A stretch of DNA of 64,000 nucleotides from Leptolyngbyaceae cyanobacterium C42_A2020_001 (GTDB taxonomy: Bacteria > Cyanobacteriota > Cyanobacteriia > Leptolyngbyales > Leptolyngbyaceae). A program made the position numbers and the translations under genes. The stretch covers positions 1 through 64,000 of the forward strand of contig JACYLN010000045.1 of assembly GCA_015272515.1 (NCBI GenBank), given 5' to 3'. Below the pieces are notes generated by a model. The model saw only the letters and a list, made by a program, of their open reading frames with translations, was not told the origin of the DNA and made no database searches. Of the stretch, positions 26,491 through 35,547 are shown piece after piece (the first letter of the stretch is position 1; each line of letters opens with the position of its first letter).

Positions 26491-27837
26491 ATGACATTCA
26501 ACTACGATTTATTGGTAATTGGGGCTGGCTCTAGTGGCATTGCCGCAGCAAAGCAAGCCGCTAAGTATGGTGCGAAGGTTGCCATTACTGAATCTCAAGA
26601 GCTAGGTGGAGTTTGTGTTAATCAGGGCTGTATTAGTAAAAAACTAATGGTTTATGCTTCTGATTTTGCTGATTTAGCGAATGATGCAGCCGATTACGGT
26701 TGGCAAATCCGGGTTGAACAGTTTGATTGGCAACGGTTTAGATCGGTGCGAGATCAGGAAGTTGAACGATTAAGACAGGTTCAAGAAAAGGTTTTGACTC
26801 AAGCTGGTGTTGATATTGTCCGATCGCACGCCACTTTCATTGATCCGCATACGCTAGATATGGGCGATCGCAAACTTACGGCAGACAAAATTCTGTTAGC
26901 CGTTGGTGGCAAACCCTTGAAACCTAAACTTCCTGGGATTGAACATACGATCACCTCTCGTGAGATTTTTAACTTGCCAAACATTCCTCAACGACTGGCA
27001 ATTATTGGTAGTGGATATATTGGAGTAGAGTTTGCTAGCATCTTTTGTAGCCTCGGTGTTGAAGTCACCTTAATGGATAAGGAAGACTCGATTTTAAAGG
27101 GATTTGACGATGACCTACGCAATCATGTGCGCTCTGGACTGATTAAACGTGGGATTCAAAGCTTTGGCAATACAACGGCTGAACGCATTGAGAAGACGGC
27201 AGAAGGCATACAACTGACTCTGGAAGGCGATCGCGCAGGTTCACTTACAGTTGATACGGTTTTGTGCGCGGTTGGACGAGTGCCTAACCTGGAAGGATTG
27301 AATTTAGAGAATGCCGGAGTTGAGGTAGAAGGAAAGGCGATCGCGGTAGATCAGTACAGCCGCACCAGTCAACCTCACATCTTTGCCGTAGGAGATTGCA
27401 CCAATCGACTACCACTGACTCCGGTAGCACGGGCGGAGGGGCGTGCCTTTGCCGATACAGCCTTTGGTAATCATCCCCAGCCGTTGGATTATACCCATGT
27501 TCCTTCTGCTGTGTTTGCTCGTCCCGAAGCGGCAACGGTTGGATTGAGTGAAGCTCAGGCACAACAACAGCATGGAGCCGAAAATATTCGCTGCTACCGG
27601 GCAGAATTTCATTCACTCTATCGCAGTGTGAATCGTTGCCCTGACCCATCGTTGATTAAGCTCGTCATTCATCAAGCATCCAAACAAGTATTGGGTGTAC
27701 ACATCATTTGCGAACATGCGGCTGAAATCATTCAAGGAATTGCAGTTACCGTCAAAAAGGGGGTTACTAAGCAAGAACTCGACGACATGATTGGAGTTCA
27801 TCCCACTTCAGCCGAAGAATTTTTTACCAGCTTATAA
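26491..27837 (+). CDS. gor: Glutathione-disulfide reductase-like flavoenzyme
   Basis: Pyridine nucleotide-disulfide oxidoreductase of 448 residues. FAD motif VIGAGSSGIAAAKQ (residues 9-22); redox cysteines C42 and C47 in GGVCVNQGCISKKLMVYAS, the pattern of glutathione reductase; NAD(P) motif IIGSGYIGVEFASI near 170; C-terminal HPTSAEEFFTSL with the His-Glu catalytic pair. After the second strand of the NAD(P) fold the sequence is VTLMDKEDSIL, with an acidic residue where enteric enzymes carry arginines, so NADPH preference is not assured. It overlaps nothing; the next gene starts two bases after its stop, so the two are probably cotranscribed. Confidence 0.85.
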   Translation: MTFNYDLLVIGAGSSGIAAAKQAAKYGAKVAITESQELGGVCVNQGCISKKLMVYASDFADLANDAADYGWQIRVEQFDWQRFRSVRDQEVERLRQVQEKVLTQAGVDIVRSHATFIDPHTLDMGDRKLTADKILLAVGGKPLKPKLPGIEHTITSREIFNLPNIPQRLAIIGSGYIGVEFASIFCSLGVEVTLMDKEDSILKGFDDDLRNHVRSGLIKRGIQSFGNTTAERIEKTAEGIQLTLEGDRAGSLTVDTVLCAVGRVPNLEGLNLENAGVEVEGKAIAVDQYSRTSQPHIFAVGDCTNRLPLTPVARAEGRAFADTAFGNHPQPLDYTHVPSAVFARPEAATVGLSEAQAQQQHGAENIRCYRAEFHSLYRSVNRCPDPSLIKLVIHQASKQVLGVHIICEHAAEIIQGIAVTVKKGVTKQELDDMIGVHPTSAEEFFTSL

Positions 27838-27838
27838 A

Positions 27839-29062
27839 ATGACTCGAATTGTACTCGTTGCTGGCACCTATCAGCCCAATCATTGTGGCGTTGCCCACTA
27901 CACTCATCATCTACGGCAGGCATTGCATCAGCACCAGGTTGAGTCTGTTGTGCTAACAACCTGTGAGGCTGCTAACAAGGTTCAGGAACCGAGTGTGTTT
28001 GGTGTAGTTCCTGATTGGACGCTGCGAAGCCTTCTACCGTTAGTTCGGGCAATCCACCAGACCAACGCCAATCTGCTTCATATGCAACACGCAGCGGGAA
28101 CTTATCAGTTTGAGCGAGCTATTTTTTTACTGCCCCTGTTACTGCGACTTACAGGTTGGCGATCGCCCATCGTCTCTACCATTCACGAGTATGGTTGGTG
28201 GGAGTGGCAACCCCAATGGTGTCCGGCTCCTGTGTTGGAATCGTTGAAAGCCTGGGGGCAAAATCAGGGTTGGTGGGATCGGGAAGATGGCTTTTTGCTC
28301 ACTCAAAGCGATGCCATCGTTACCACCAATCGCAACGCGACTCAGGTGATTCATGCTCGCTTGCCGCAGTTGCGCGATCGCCTTCACGAGATACCAATTG
28401 GGGCAAACATCGGTGTAGCGTCCATTGATCGGGCTGCTGCCCAGCGTCAGGTTCGTCAAGTTTGTGGCTGGTCAGAAAAGGCTGTCATCATTACGTTTTT
28501 TGGGTTTCTGCATCCGGTTAAAGGTCTGGAAACCTTGCTACCTGCCTTTCAGCAAGTTGCAACCATGCACCCGCAGGCAAGACTTTTGCTCGTAGGTGGC
28601 GTTGAGAGTTTGGCGCTTCCCGATCAGCAGGCTAAGCAGTACTGGCAGAAACTCACAGAGGCGATCGCCCAACTGAATTTGCAAAATCAAGTTTACAGGA
28701 CAGGCTACGTCGATGATTGCACCGCGTCGCAATATCTTTCTGGCTCAGATATCGGCGTATTACCGTTCAATCATGGGGTAACGCTCAAAAGTGGTTCTTT
28801 GCTGGCAATGATGGCACACGGGCTTCCCGTTATCGCAACTCGTTCCCATCCCCCCGATCCTGACCTGGATGAAATGCTAATTCCGCAAGTTGCACCACGT
28901 GATGTTGATGAGTTGGCAATGGAGTTGAACCGATTGTTGAAGGATTCCAGCCTACGAGAACAATTGGGCACAGCCGGAACAGCCTTCAGTCAAAAGTTTT
29001 CCTGGGCTGCGATCGCCAGTGCTCACACCCGTATTTATCAAACCCTATTTAAGTCCAGATAA
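27839..29062 (+). CDS. GT4 family glycosyltransferase
   Basis: Protein of about 407 residues with GT-B fold. The N-terminal domain starts MTRIVLVAGTYQPNHCGVAHYTHHL, the usual acceptor half. The nucleotide-sugar half has FGFLHPVKGLETLLPAF, RLLLVGGVE and IGVLPFNHGVTLKSGSLLAMMAHGLPVIAT, the GT4 signature. I chose the ATG at 27839, two bases after the gor stop; a TTG at 27791 would overlap gor. Sugar and acceptor are unknown. It is the first of two adjacent GT4 genes, 5 bp apart, so they probably act in the same glycan pathway. Confidence 0.85.
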   Translation: MTRIVLVAGTYQPNHCGVAHYTHHLRQALHQHQVESVVLTTCEAANKVQEPSVFGVVPDWTLRSLLPLVRAIHQTNANLLHMQHAAGTYQFERAIFLLPLLLRLTGWRSPIVSTIHEYGWWEWQPQWCPAPVLESLKAWGQNQGWWDREDGFLLTQSDAIVTTNRNATQVIHARLPQLRDRLHEIPIGANIGVASIDRAAAQRQVRQVCGWSEKAVIITFFGFLHPVKGLETLLPAFQQVATMHPQARLLLVGGVESLALPDQQAKQYWQKLTEAIAQLNLQNQVYRTGYVDDCTASQYLSGSDIGVLPFNHGVTLKSGSLLAMMAHGLPVIATRSHPPDPDLDEMLIPQVAPRDVDELAMELNRLLKDSSLREQLGTAGTAFSQKFSWAAIASAHTRIYQTLFKSR

Positions 29063-29067
29063 GAATA

Positions 29068-30177
29068 ATGAAAGAGCCATTGCGGGTGATTGCTTATACG
29101 GATTCTGCGGGCATTGGGGGTGCAGAAATTAGTCTAAGTCATCTAGTTGCAACTGCATCCAATGAATTTGAAATCATTATCGTCGGTGTTTCGCAAACGG
29201 TGATAGATGCGATCGCCGCTCGTCGCCCTCAAGCAATGAAAGTAATATTACCTGCAAAGGGCTTGTCAGGATTGATCGCTCATTTACGAACCTTTTATCG
29301 CCTCAAACCTCACGTTATTCACTGCAATTTGTGTACACCCTGGGCAGGCGCGATCGCCCTTGCAGCCGCGTTGTGGTTGCCCAATGTGCGAATTGTACGG
29401 GTGGATCAGTTACCGTTACGCACGACGGAGCTATTGACTCTGTTGCGGACTCGATTCTTATCCCTACGCCTGGATGCTCACGTTGCCGTGGGTGAAGCCA
29501 GTGCTCGTCGTATGGAAGATTTTTACGCTCTGGGTCGTGATTCGGTGATATCAATTCCCAATTGCATTCCAGATAGCGAACCTGTTTTAGAACCGCCGTC
29601 ATCTGATCAAACAATAGTGGTTGCCAGCGTGGGCAGGCTGGATGCGATGAAAGCCCACGACGTGTTGATTCGAGCGATCGCACAGGTACAAAACGTTAAG
29701 GCATTCATTTTGGGAGATGGGGAACTGCGAACCTACCTGGAAGAACTGGCGGCAGATTTGGGAGTGGGCGATCGCATTTGCTTTTACGGCTGGCAAAATC
29801 ATCCCCGCACCTATCTACCCAACTGTGATGTGTTTGTCATGCCGTCCCGCTCGGAAGGGTTTCCGCTGGCAATGGTGGAAGCGATGCTGGCAGCCCGTCC
29901 CGTAATTGCAACACGGGTAGGCAGTATGCCAGAAGCCGTAATTGCGGGCAAAACGGGCTTGTTAATTGACAAGAATGATGTAGAGGGATTAGCCCAGGCA
30001 TTGCAACAATTACGGGACGATCCAGTTCTGCGGCGACAATTGGGGCAGCAGGCAAGAGAGATGGCAGTTGCCCATTTCACAGTTGAGGCGATGACTACAC
30101 GTTATGAACAACTGTGGCGATCGCTAATTGTGCGTCCTGCCGCTCCTCGCTGGTGCGTTCCCCGTCCAAAAGATTAG
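29068..30177 (+). CDS. GT4 family glycosyltransferase
   Basis: Protein of 369 residues. N-terminal YTDSAGIGGAEISLSHLVA is the classic GT4 start; the C-terminal half has VASVGRLDAMKAHDVLIRAIAQV, AFILGDGELRTYLEEL and VFVMPSRSEGFPLAMVEAMLAARPVIAT with the two glutamates of the E-x7-E signature. Probably a cytoplasmic enzyme using a nucleotide sugar. It is 5 bp after the previous GT4 gene and almost surely cotranscribed with it. No flippase or polymerase is adjacent. Confidence 0.87.
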   Translation: MKEPLRVIAYTDSAGIGGAEISLSHLVATASNEFEIIIVGVSQTVIDAIAARRPQAMKVILPAKGLSGLIAHLRTFYRLKPHVIHCNLCTPWAGAIALAAALWLPNVRIVRVDQLPLRTTELLTLLRTRFLSLRLDAHVAVGEASARRMEDFYALGRDSVISIPNCIPDSEPVLEPPSSDQTIVVASVGRLDAMKAHDVLIRAIAQVQNVKAFILGDGELRTYLEELAADLGVGDRICFYGWQNHPRTYLPNCDVFVMPSRSEGFPLAMVEAMLAARPVIATRVGSMPEAVIAGKTGLLIDKNDVEGLAQALQQLRDDPVLRRQLGQQAREMAVAHFTVEAMTTRYEQLWRSLIVRPAAPRWCVPRPKD

Positions 30178-30412
30178 CCACCACAAAACTTTCCCGAATC
30201 AAACTCTCCCTCTGTGTAGAGGAACTTTAAGTGTACCGAGCAACGTCCTAAATTGGGTAAGAGGTGAATGGGCATGGACGCACTGCGCCTATCCAAATGC
30301 CCAACAACGTGAAGTAAGTGCATGAGTCCTGACGATTCAGGCGATGCGAATTTGTGTGAAACGTCGCAACGCCCCCATTGCACACCTATTGGTTTGAGGT
30401 TCGATTATTCCT

Positions 30413-31963
30413 ATGAAACTCCATTATCAACGCACGGCTTTGTTGAGCCGTCCTTTTGTGGCGAAAAGCATTTTTCTCAGTCTCGCATTAACCAGCGTTT
30501 TGTCGAGCGGTGTTGCTCTGGCAACCAGTGAAGCGGCATCTGCTTACGCATCGAGAACGCAAACTGCTCAAGCGCTACAAGATCTAGACCAGCCTGTTCA
30601 AAATCGCAGAGTTCCGAAGCGATCGCCCCAGGCAATTGCTCAGCGCGTGTTGCAAGATGCCTCGCAGCGATCGGGCGTTCCCGTCAATCAGTTGAGCATT
30701 TCTCGACTGACCGCAACCACCTTTGATAATTCCTGCACCTTTAACTTTGGCGAAATTTGCAACGACATATATCAACCGATTTCAGGCTGGAAAGCCGTGT
30801 TGAACGTCAAAGGCCAAACCTGGACTTATCACATCAATCAGTCGGGGTCTCGCATCGTACTCGATCCAAAGGTGGTCAAGGAAACCCCTGTCAGCACCAT
30901 GCCCGGAGCCTACATTGATGCCGTCATTATGGATGCGTCACGGCGAGCAACCATTTCTCCAGCCGAAGTGCGAATTTTGCAAAGCCGACCAATGACCTTT
31001 GGCAACCCTTGCGTGTTTAACTTTGGCGAGATTTGCACCAAGGAATACAATCCCATTGATGGCTATGAAGTGTGGGCCCAGGTGAAAGGGCAAACCTGGA
31101 AATACCATGTCGATCGCGGCGGAACGCGCGTTGTCCTCGATCCCAAAGTGGCAACTTCTACCATCACCCTGCCTAGCGCCTTGCAAACCCGCATTCTCAA
31201 TGATGCTGCCACCCGGTCTGGCTTGCCTGCCTCCAGTTTGCAAATTACGCAGGCAACTCAGCGAACCTTCAGCAATTCCTGCGTTTTTGGCTTTGGTGAA
31301 GTCTGCCCCATGATTTACCAGCCAATTGAAGGTTGGGAAGCAGTGGTGAAGGTGCGGGATCAATCCTGGACTTACCACATCGATCGCACAGGTGCTCAAC
31401 TCGCTCTTGATCCGCGCCTTACCAGCGTGGGACGGTTGCCCGCTGCGGTTGAAAATGGGGTGCGGCAAAACGCCAAAACCTGGACGAATTCATCCACACT
31501 GCAAATCGTATCTGCCAAGTCACAAACTTGGGGTAACAGTTGCGCCTTCAACTTTGGCAAACTCTGCCCAGCAAACTATCAGCCCATCGATGGCTGGGAA
31601 GTGAAGGTAAACGCGGGTCCGCTGGAGTGGACGTATCACACCAATCGGGATGGTAGCCAGATTGTCATGGATCGGCGTGGGGTTTTGCCGTCGAGAGTGG
31701 CAGATGCGATCGCCCGTGATGTGGCAAAGCGATCCGGGCCATCAGTTGACTTAAACTCACTTCGCTTCCTGGAAGTAAAGGAGCAATCGAAACGGGTTTG
31801 CTTCCTGTTTGGCGGTTGCCGCAATGAACTTGCTTACTTAACAATCGTGTCCAACGGTCGCCAGCAGTGGGGTTACGAATCGGATGATCAGGGCAGACGA
31901 GTCTTACCGGTTTCCATCGCTCAGGTGCGCCAAGCAACCGACAACTCAATCAGCCAACGCTGA
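30413..31963 (+). CDS. Secreted protein of five disulfide-type repeats
   Basis: Protein of 516 residues with an N-terminal signal peptide (SIFLSLALTSVLSSGVALA, residues 19-37). Five repeats of about 80 residues follow at roughly 74-152, 165-244, 254-333, 342-420 and 425-498 (the last is diverged). Each has a Cys pair eight apart (108/116, 200/208, 290/298, 377/385; 463/469 in the last) inside FNFGEIC-type sequence, then a core YQPIxGWxxxVxVxGQxWTYHxxxxGxxxxLDP. I know similar single units in small cyanobacterial proteins, without a function. The Cys pairs suggest disulfides in the periplasm or outside. Its leader is 235 bp. Confidence 0.8.
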   Translation: MKLHYQRTALLSRPFVAKSIFLSLALTSVLSSGVALATSEAASAYASRTQTAQALQDLDQPVQNRRVPKRSPQAIAQRVLQDASQRSGVPVNQLSISRLTATTFDNSCTFNFGEICNDIYQPISGWKAVLNVKGQTWTYHINQSGSRIVLDPKVVKETPVSTMPGAYIDAVIMDASRRATISPAEVRILQSRPMTFGNPCVFNFGEICTKEYNPIDGYEVWAQVKGQTWKYHVDRGGTRVVLDPKVATSTITLPSALQTRILNDAATRSGLPASSLQITQATQRTFSNSCVFGFGEVCPMIYQPIEGWEAVVKVRDQSWTYHIDRTGAQLALDPRLTSVGRLPAAVENGVRQNAKTWTNSSTLQIVSAKSQTWGNSCAFNFGKLCPANYQPIDGWEVKVNAGPLEWTYHTNRDGSQIVMDRRGVLPSRVADAIARDVAKRSGPSVDLNSLRFLEVKEQSKRVCFLFGGCRNELAYLTIVSNGRQQWGYESDDQGRRVLPVSIAQVRQATDNSISQR

Positions 31964-31992
31964 CGAGAAATTGAATGGCTGCTTTCTTTCAA

Positions 31993-32018
31993 CCTCCCTC
32001 TCCACGCGGAAAGGGAGG
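31993..32018. repeat. REP-like hairpin CCTCCCT / AGGGAGG
   Basis: Seven-base perfect stem (31993-31999 / 32012-32018) just after the secreted repeat protein, followed by AGTTAGGGTTG. The wording resembles half of the larger REP-like elements at 37016 and 57691. Could also end the upstream transcript. Confidence 0.55.
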
Positions 32019-32065
32019 AGTTAGGGTTGTACCGATGGGCAGTTAGCTAAAGTAACCACAGCTAT

Positions 32066-32167
32066 AGCGGTACTGCTCTAGGTTAGGACTATCGAACTGC
32101 TGAAAGTCTTGAAGTGACTGGATTGCATTCTCAGCACTCAGTCCTCATTACTCAGCACTTTGCTATA
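32066..32167. repeat. 102-bp MITE-like element, copy 2
   Basis: 100 of 102 positions match 3718-3819; the two differences lie at the 13th position (C versus A) and in AGTCTT versus AGTCCT. Here the outer bases CTATAGC...GCTATA form a clear terminal inverted repeat. The internal pairing survives because AGGACT can pair with AGTCTT through a G-U pair. It sits in a 357-bp gap between two plus-strand genes. The rest of that gap holds no gene I can support. Confidence 0.75.
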
Positions 32168-32320
32168 TCACTCTTGGTTCGCCATTTCAGACGTAGCTCT
32201 AGCAATTAATCTCTGGTTGCGATTTTTAGGGCAACCAAACAGAACTCATTTCGTTTTGGTTGATAGTAAAGAAGGGATGGTAGATAGTAGAACAAAACCA
32301 ATTCACAGCTTCGTTTTGCG

Positions 32321-32800
32321 ATGTCAGACTCTATGCTGCACAAACCCACTGATGCCACGATTAATTCTGTTCTAGCTGGACCTGTTTTGCGTCCGTGGGA
32401 TGTTGAGCCAGCCGTGGTGGAATTGCAAGAACTACTGCGGGCGCACGGTTTTCGGTTAACCATTACCGGAGAATTTGACAGCCACACAGAAGATGCTGTG
32501 TTGATTTTTCAGCGCCAGAAGGGGGTTCGCATTGATGCGATCGTAGGTCCTAAAACCTGGGCAGCTTTGAAGCAAAATCTCAAACCAGGAGCACGAACGT
32601 TACGGAAGGGGCATTCCGGGATGGATGTGTATGAGATGCAAGGGCTGTTGCAGGTGAATGGGTACGCTACAAATCGGGACGGATTTTTTACAGACGAAAC
32701 GAAACAAGCCGTTTTAGACTTTCAACGGAACCACAAACTGCGCGAGACGGGGCAGGTCGATCGCGTCACCTGGTCTGTTTTAGAGAACAATCCTCAATGA
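32321..32800 (+). CDS. Peptidoglycan-binding protein with two PG_binding_1 domains
   Basis: Protein of 159 residues made of two tandem peptidoglycan-binding repeats: residues about 25-80 (AVVELQELLRAHGFRLTITGEFDSHTEDAVLIFQRQKGV...IVGPKTWAAL) and about 95-155 (DVYEMQGLLQVNGYATNRDGFFTDETKQAVLDFQRNHKL...VDRVTWSVL). No signal peptide is visible, so export would need another route, or the domain is used inside the cell. No catalytic domain is attached. The neighbour upstream is a secreted repeat protein. Confidence 0.85.
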   Translation: MSDSMLHKPTDATINSVLAGPVLRPWDVEPAVVELQELLRAHGFRLTITGEFDSHTEDAVLIFQRQKGVRIDAIVGPKTWAALKQNLKPGARTLRKGHSGMDVYEMQGLLQVNGYATNRDGFFTDETKQAVLDFQRNHKLRETGQVDRVTWSVLENNPQ

Positions 32801-32921
32801 CACTAGGGACAATGCATCATTCAAATGTAAAATTCAAAGTGGCAAAGCCTTACTGGAAAGCATTTTGAATTTTACATTTTTTATTAGTTCTCATTCTTAA
32901 GAATTGCAAATGTGCATAGTC

Positions 32922-34007
32922 TTATTTGGTTGAAGCTGATTGTTCAGAAAGCTGGAACACCGCTTGTCTCCGCAGTAGCTCTGCGATCGTCACATTAGGT
33001 TGTGGCACCCCTTCAAACACCGTGCCAATTTCACCCCGCGTAAACTGGATTGTCGCCAACCGATAACCATCTGCTGGCAGCGGAATATACCCAACCGTAC
33101 CGGCAGCTCGTGCCGCATTCGCTAAGTAGTACTCTACAAATGCTTTTAACTCTGGTTTATCTTGAGCAGATTTTGCATTGACATAGATAAAGAGAGGACG
33201 AGAGAAGGGTTGGTATTGCGCTTGTTCTACCGTTTCTCGCGATGGTTCAACAACTCCCTTACCGCTATCAATCGCCAGTGCTTTTAGCTGTTGCTGGTTT
33301 GCTTCAAAGTAAGCAAATGGAATATACCCCAGTGCATTTGGATCGCTTTCAATTCCTTGTACGATAATGTTGTCGTCTTCGCTATCGTTATAGTCTCTGC
33401 GGCTACCTTTAGCGTCTCCAGTCAACACTTCGTTGAAATAGTCAAACGTCCCAGAATCACTTCCAGCTCCGTATAAATTCAAAGGACGATTTGGGAAGGA
33501 GGCTCGAACCTGGTTCCAGGTCTTGATCTTACCTTCAGCATCTGGTTCCCACATTTTCCTCAGTTCTTCAACCGTCAGGTCTTTTGCCCAATCATTTTTG
33601 GGATTGACTGCAATGGTTAAGGCATCAAACGCGATTGGTAGTTCAATAAAAGCAATGCCTGCTTGGGCGCATTTTTCCATTTCAACTGCTAAAATCGGGC
33701 GAGACGCGTTACTAATGTCTGTTTCGCCATTACAAAACTTGTTAAAACCAGCGCTGGTCCCGGAGAATTTCACATCAATAGCGACATTGCTTTTAGATTG
33801 GCGATATTCTTTCGCGATCGCCTCCGAAATAGGATAAACCGTACTTGAACCGTTAATCTTAATCTCTCCTCCCTGAGATGCTTGGGCATTGCCTGACTGA
33901 TCGCTTTCAGGCGCACAGCTTGCCGATGTTAGCAGCAAACCAACAACAACCAGTAGAGAAGCAATCTTCCGGGTTGGCAAGGATGGGGAGGCTGAAAAGA
34001 GTTTCAT
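32922..34007 (-). CDS. pstS: Phosphate ABC transporter substrate-binding protein
   Basis: Periplasmic phosphate-binding protein of about 361 residues. The signal (IASLLVVVGLLLTSASC) ends at a lipobox-like cysteine. The phosphate loop starts INGSSTVYPISEAIAKEY and includes FSGTSAGFNKFCNGETDISNASRP; later GSDSGTFDYFNEVLTG is the second loop. I chose the ATG at 34007 because AGGA lies 9 bp ahead; the longer frame starts at 34040. pstC, pstA and pstB are not next to it, so it is a lone copy. I saw no obvious Pho box in the 435-bp upstream gap. Confidence 0.9.
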   Translation of the reverse strand: MKLFSASPSLPTRKIASLLVVVGLLLTSASCAPESDQSGNAQASQGGEIKINGSSTVYPISEAIAKEYRQSKSNVAIDVKFSGTSAGFNKFCNGETDISNASRPILAVEMEKCAQAGIAFIELPIAFDALTIAVNPKNDWAKDLTVEELRKMWEPDAEGKIKTWNQVRASFPNRPLNLYGAGSDSGTFDYFNEVLTGDAKGSRRDYNDSEDDNIIVQGIESDPNALGYIPFAYFEANQQQLKALAIDSGKGVVEPSRETVEQAQYQPFSRPLFIYVNAKSAQDKPELKAFVEYYLANAARAAGTVGYIPLPADGYRLATIQFTRGEIGTVFEGVPQPNVTIAELLRRQAVFQLSEQSASTK

Positions 34008-34040
34008 AAAGGGATTTCCTGTTGTATCGCCAGAAACCAA

Positions 34041-34476
34041 TGTATCGGCACACAGTTAATCATCATTTCAAATAAATTTGGTTTGTCAAGTTCGCTAAAA
34101 CACCTGTCAAGCGAATTTTCTTGAAGAAACACAATCAAATGTAAACCTCGACCAAGTTGTGCAGAGGATAACGGACTAGAGCGGTGCAGTTTATTGACCA
34201 GCATCCCGTTCCCATGAAGGCAAAAATTTCAGAACCTTACGTTGCAGTGGTCAAAGCATGGATGAAAACCAACCCCTACCCAATGGCATAGAACAAACTC
34301 TCTTATCAATTTTTCTTGAAATGACCGCCGCAATAGCAGCAACTCATCACCGGCTTAGTTGCGCTACTGGTTTAAGACTGTAATTTTCAACTCTAAAAGT
34401 ATGGCAAGACCATTTTATTAAGTTTGAAATAAGGCAAAATGGCAAGGAGACAATTAGCAAGAGTGGATGAAAGAGG
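34041..34476. other. Divergent intergenic region 436 bp
   Basis: Promoter region of pstS and of the fatty-acid-hydroxylase gene. I looked for CTTAAC-type Pho repeats and found none. A 25-codon frame at 34215 lacks a ribosome binding site and is not reported as a gene. Confidence 0.5.
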
Positions 34477-34995
34477 ATGGGTGGAATGACACCAATTGAG
34501 GCAACACCATTGCTAGTAGGAGGTAGCTGTTTTGCGATCGCCTTCGTATTTGCTAGCCTGGTAGAATACTGGATTCATCGCTTGATGCACCGCCCACTGA
34601 AATTGGGAGAACGACATCGCGACCACCATCGCCGCAACGAAGGGCAGGGCGTACTGTGGGAGTTTTGCGACTACCTCAAAGGCTCAATTGTGGTGATGCT
34701 GCCCATGTTCTTGATTTCGCTCTCCGCTGGCATTGGCTGGATGTTGGGCGGAGTGGTTTACGCCGCTTTCTCATCCTATGCTCATCAACTTCAACACGAA
34801 AATCCTACCAAGTGTTTCTGGATGAAGATGCCTGTTCACTACGTGCACCACAAATACAATATGTGGCACCACAACTTTGGTTTAGGGGTTGACTGGTGGG
34901 ATCACGTGTTTGGCACCTACAAGCCTGTGGAGTGGCTCAGTGAAGACGAACTCAGCCAGGGCGATCGCGGCTTCCTGCAACTGCGCTGGTGGTGA
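34477..34995 (+). CDS. Fatty acid hydroxylase / sterol desaturase family protein
   Basis: Short di-iron membrane oxygenase of 172 residues. The histidine clusters are in the family order: HRLMH near residue 37, HRDHHRRN near 49, YAHQLQHEN near 105, and HYVHHKYNMWHHN near 125. Two hydrophobic spans lie between (VVMLPMFLISLSAGIGWMLGGVVYAAF). Such small enzymes hydroxylate or desaturate lipids; the substrate is unknown. The alternative ATG at 34486 is possible. The next gene encodes an Mpo1-like protein, which acts on 2-hydroxy fatty acids in yeast, so a lipid-oxidation pair is plausible. Confidence 0.82.
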   Translation: MGGMTPIEATPLLVGGSCFAIAFVFASLVEYWIHRLMHRPLKLGERHRDHHRRNEGQGVLWEFCDYLKGSIVVMLPMFLISLSAGIGWMLGGVVYAAFSSYAHQLQHENPTKCFWMKMPVHYVHHKYNMWHHNFGLGVDWWDHVFGTYKPVEWLSEDELSQGDRGFLQLRWW

Positions 34996-35104
34996 CGGCA
35001 CTTTTTAAATCCAAAGATTTTCCCTCACTCTGTAATCACTCCAAAAAGCCCGTGCTATGGTGCTTACAACCATTTGCCCATTAGGGCTGCTTGGAGGAAA
35101 CCCT

Positions 35105-35419
35105 GTGAGCTATTTTCAAGAGGCAAAGGCACACTTCATTGCCAGCCACCAAAATCCAATTAATCAAGTTCTGCACCATCTCACGAACCTGTTGGCGATC
35201 GCGGCAGTCATCTTTTTGTTCATGGACTGGCGTATCACCCTGGTTTGCTTAGTATTCACGCAAGTCTTCGCCCTCGGTGGGCACGCCTTCTTCGAGAAAA
35301 ACGAGCCTGCCTTCGTCAAATATCCCGGCATCACCATTCTTGCGTCCCTCTCCTGGTCACTCGATCACTGGTTCGGGTTGAAGCAACTGCTTCGTAGAAG
35401 ACAGGCAGCGGACGGGTAG
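35105..35419 (+). CDS. Mpo1-like (DUF962) protein
   Basis: About 104 residues with two to three hydrophobic segments. The DUF962 pattern is seen: YFQEAKAHFIASHQNPINQVLHH (His residues that bind iron in Mpo1), LTNLLAIAAVIFLFMDW, FALGGHAFFEKNEPA and SLSWSLDHWFGL. Yeast Mpo1 is an Fe(II) dioxygenase in alpha-oxidation of 2-hydroxy fatty acids. I chose the GTG at 35105 because GGAGG lies 7 bp upstream; the ATG at 35057 lacks a ribosome binding site. Its neighbour upstream encodes a fatty acid hydroxylase. Confidence 0.75.
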   Translation: MSYFQEAKAHFIASHQNPINQVLHHLTNLLAIAAVIFLFMDWRITLVCLVFTQVFALGGHAFFEKNEPAFVKYPGITILASLSWSLDHWFGLKQLLRRRQAADG

Positions 35420-35520
35420 GTGAGTAGATGGGTAGGTGGGTAGATGAGGCAGATGAAATTTCACTCACCCACTTACCCACTCATACACTCTCCTACTCAC
35501 TCAACCTCCCATTCCCCATC
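35418..35520. repeat. Palindromic G-rich/C-rich element around TGAAATTTCA
   Basis: Purine-rich left half (GGTGAGTAGATGGGTAGGTG...), centre TGAAATTTCA (35454-35463, a perfect palindrome), then a pyrimidine-rich right half (CTCACCCACTTACCCACTC...). The halves are imperfect inverted copies. The same architecture appears at 39717-39893 and inside the TPS gene near 61246. Confidence 0.7.
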
Positions 35521-35547
35521 CCCTTTTCCCTCATTCAAAGGAGACCT

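Noticed and set aside
32922-34007. Possible Pho-box control of pstS
   Set aside because: I searched for CTTAAC-type direct repeats upstream and found none.
34215-34292. 25-codon frame starting MKAKISEPYV
   Set aside because: No ribosome binding site and too short to judge; left as part of the intergenic region.
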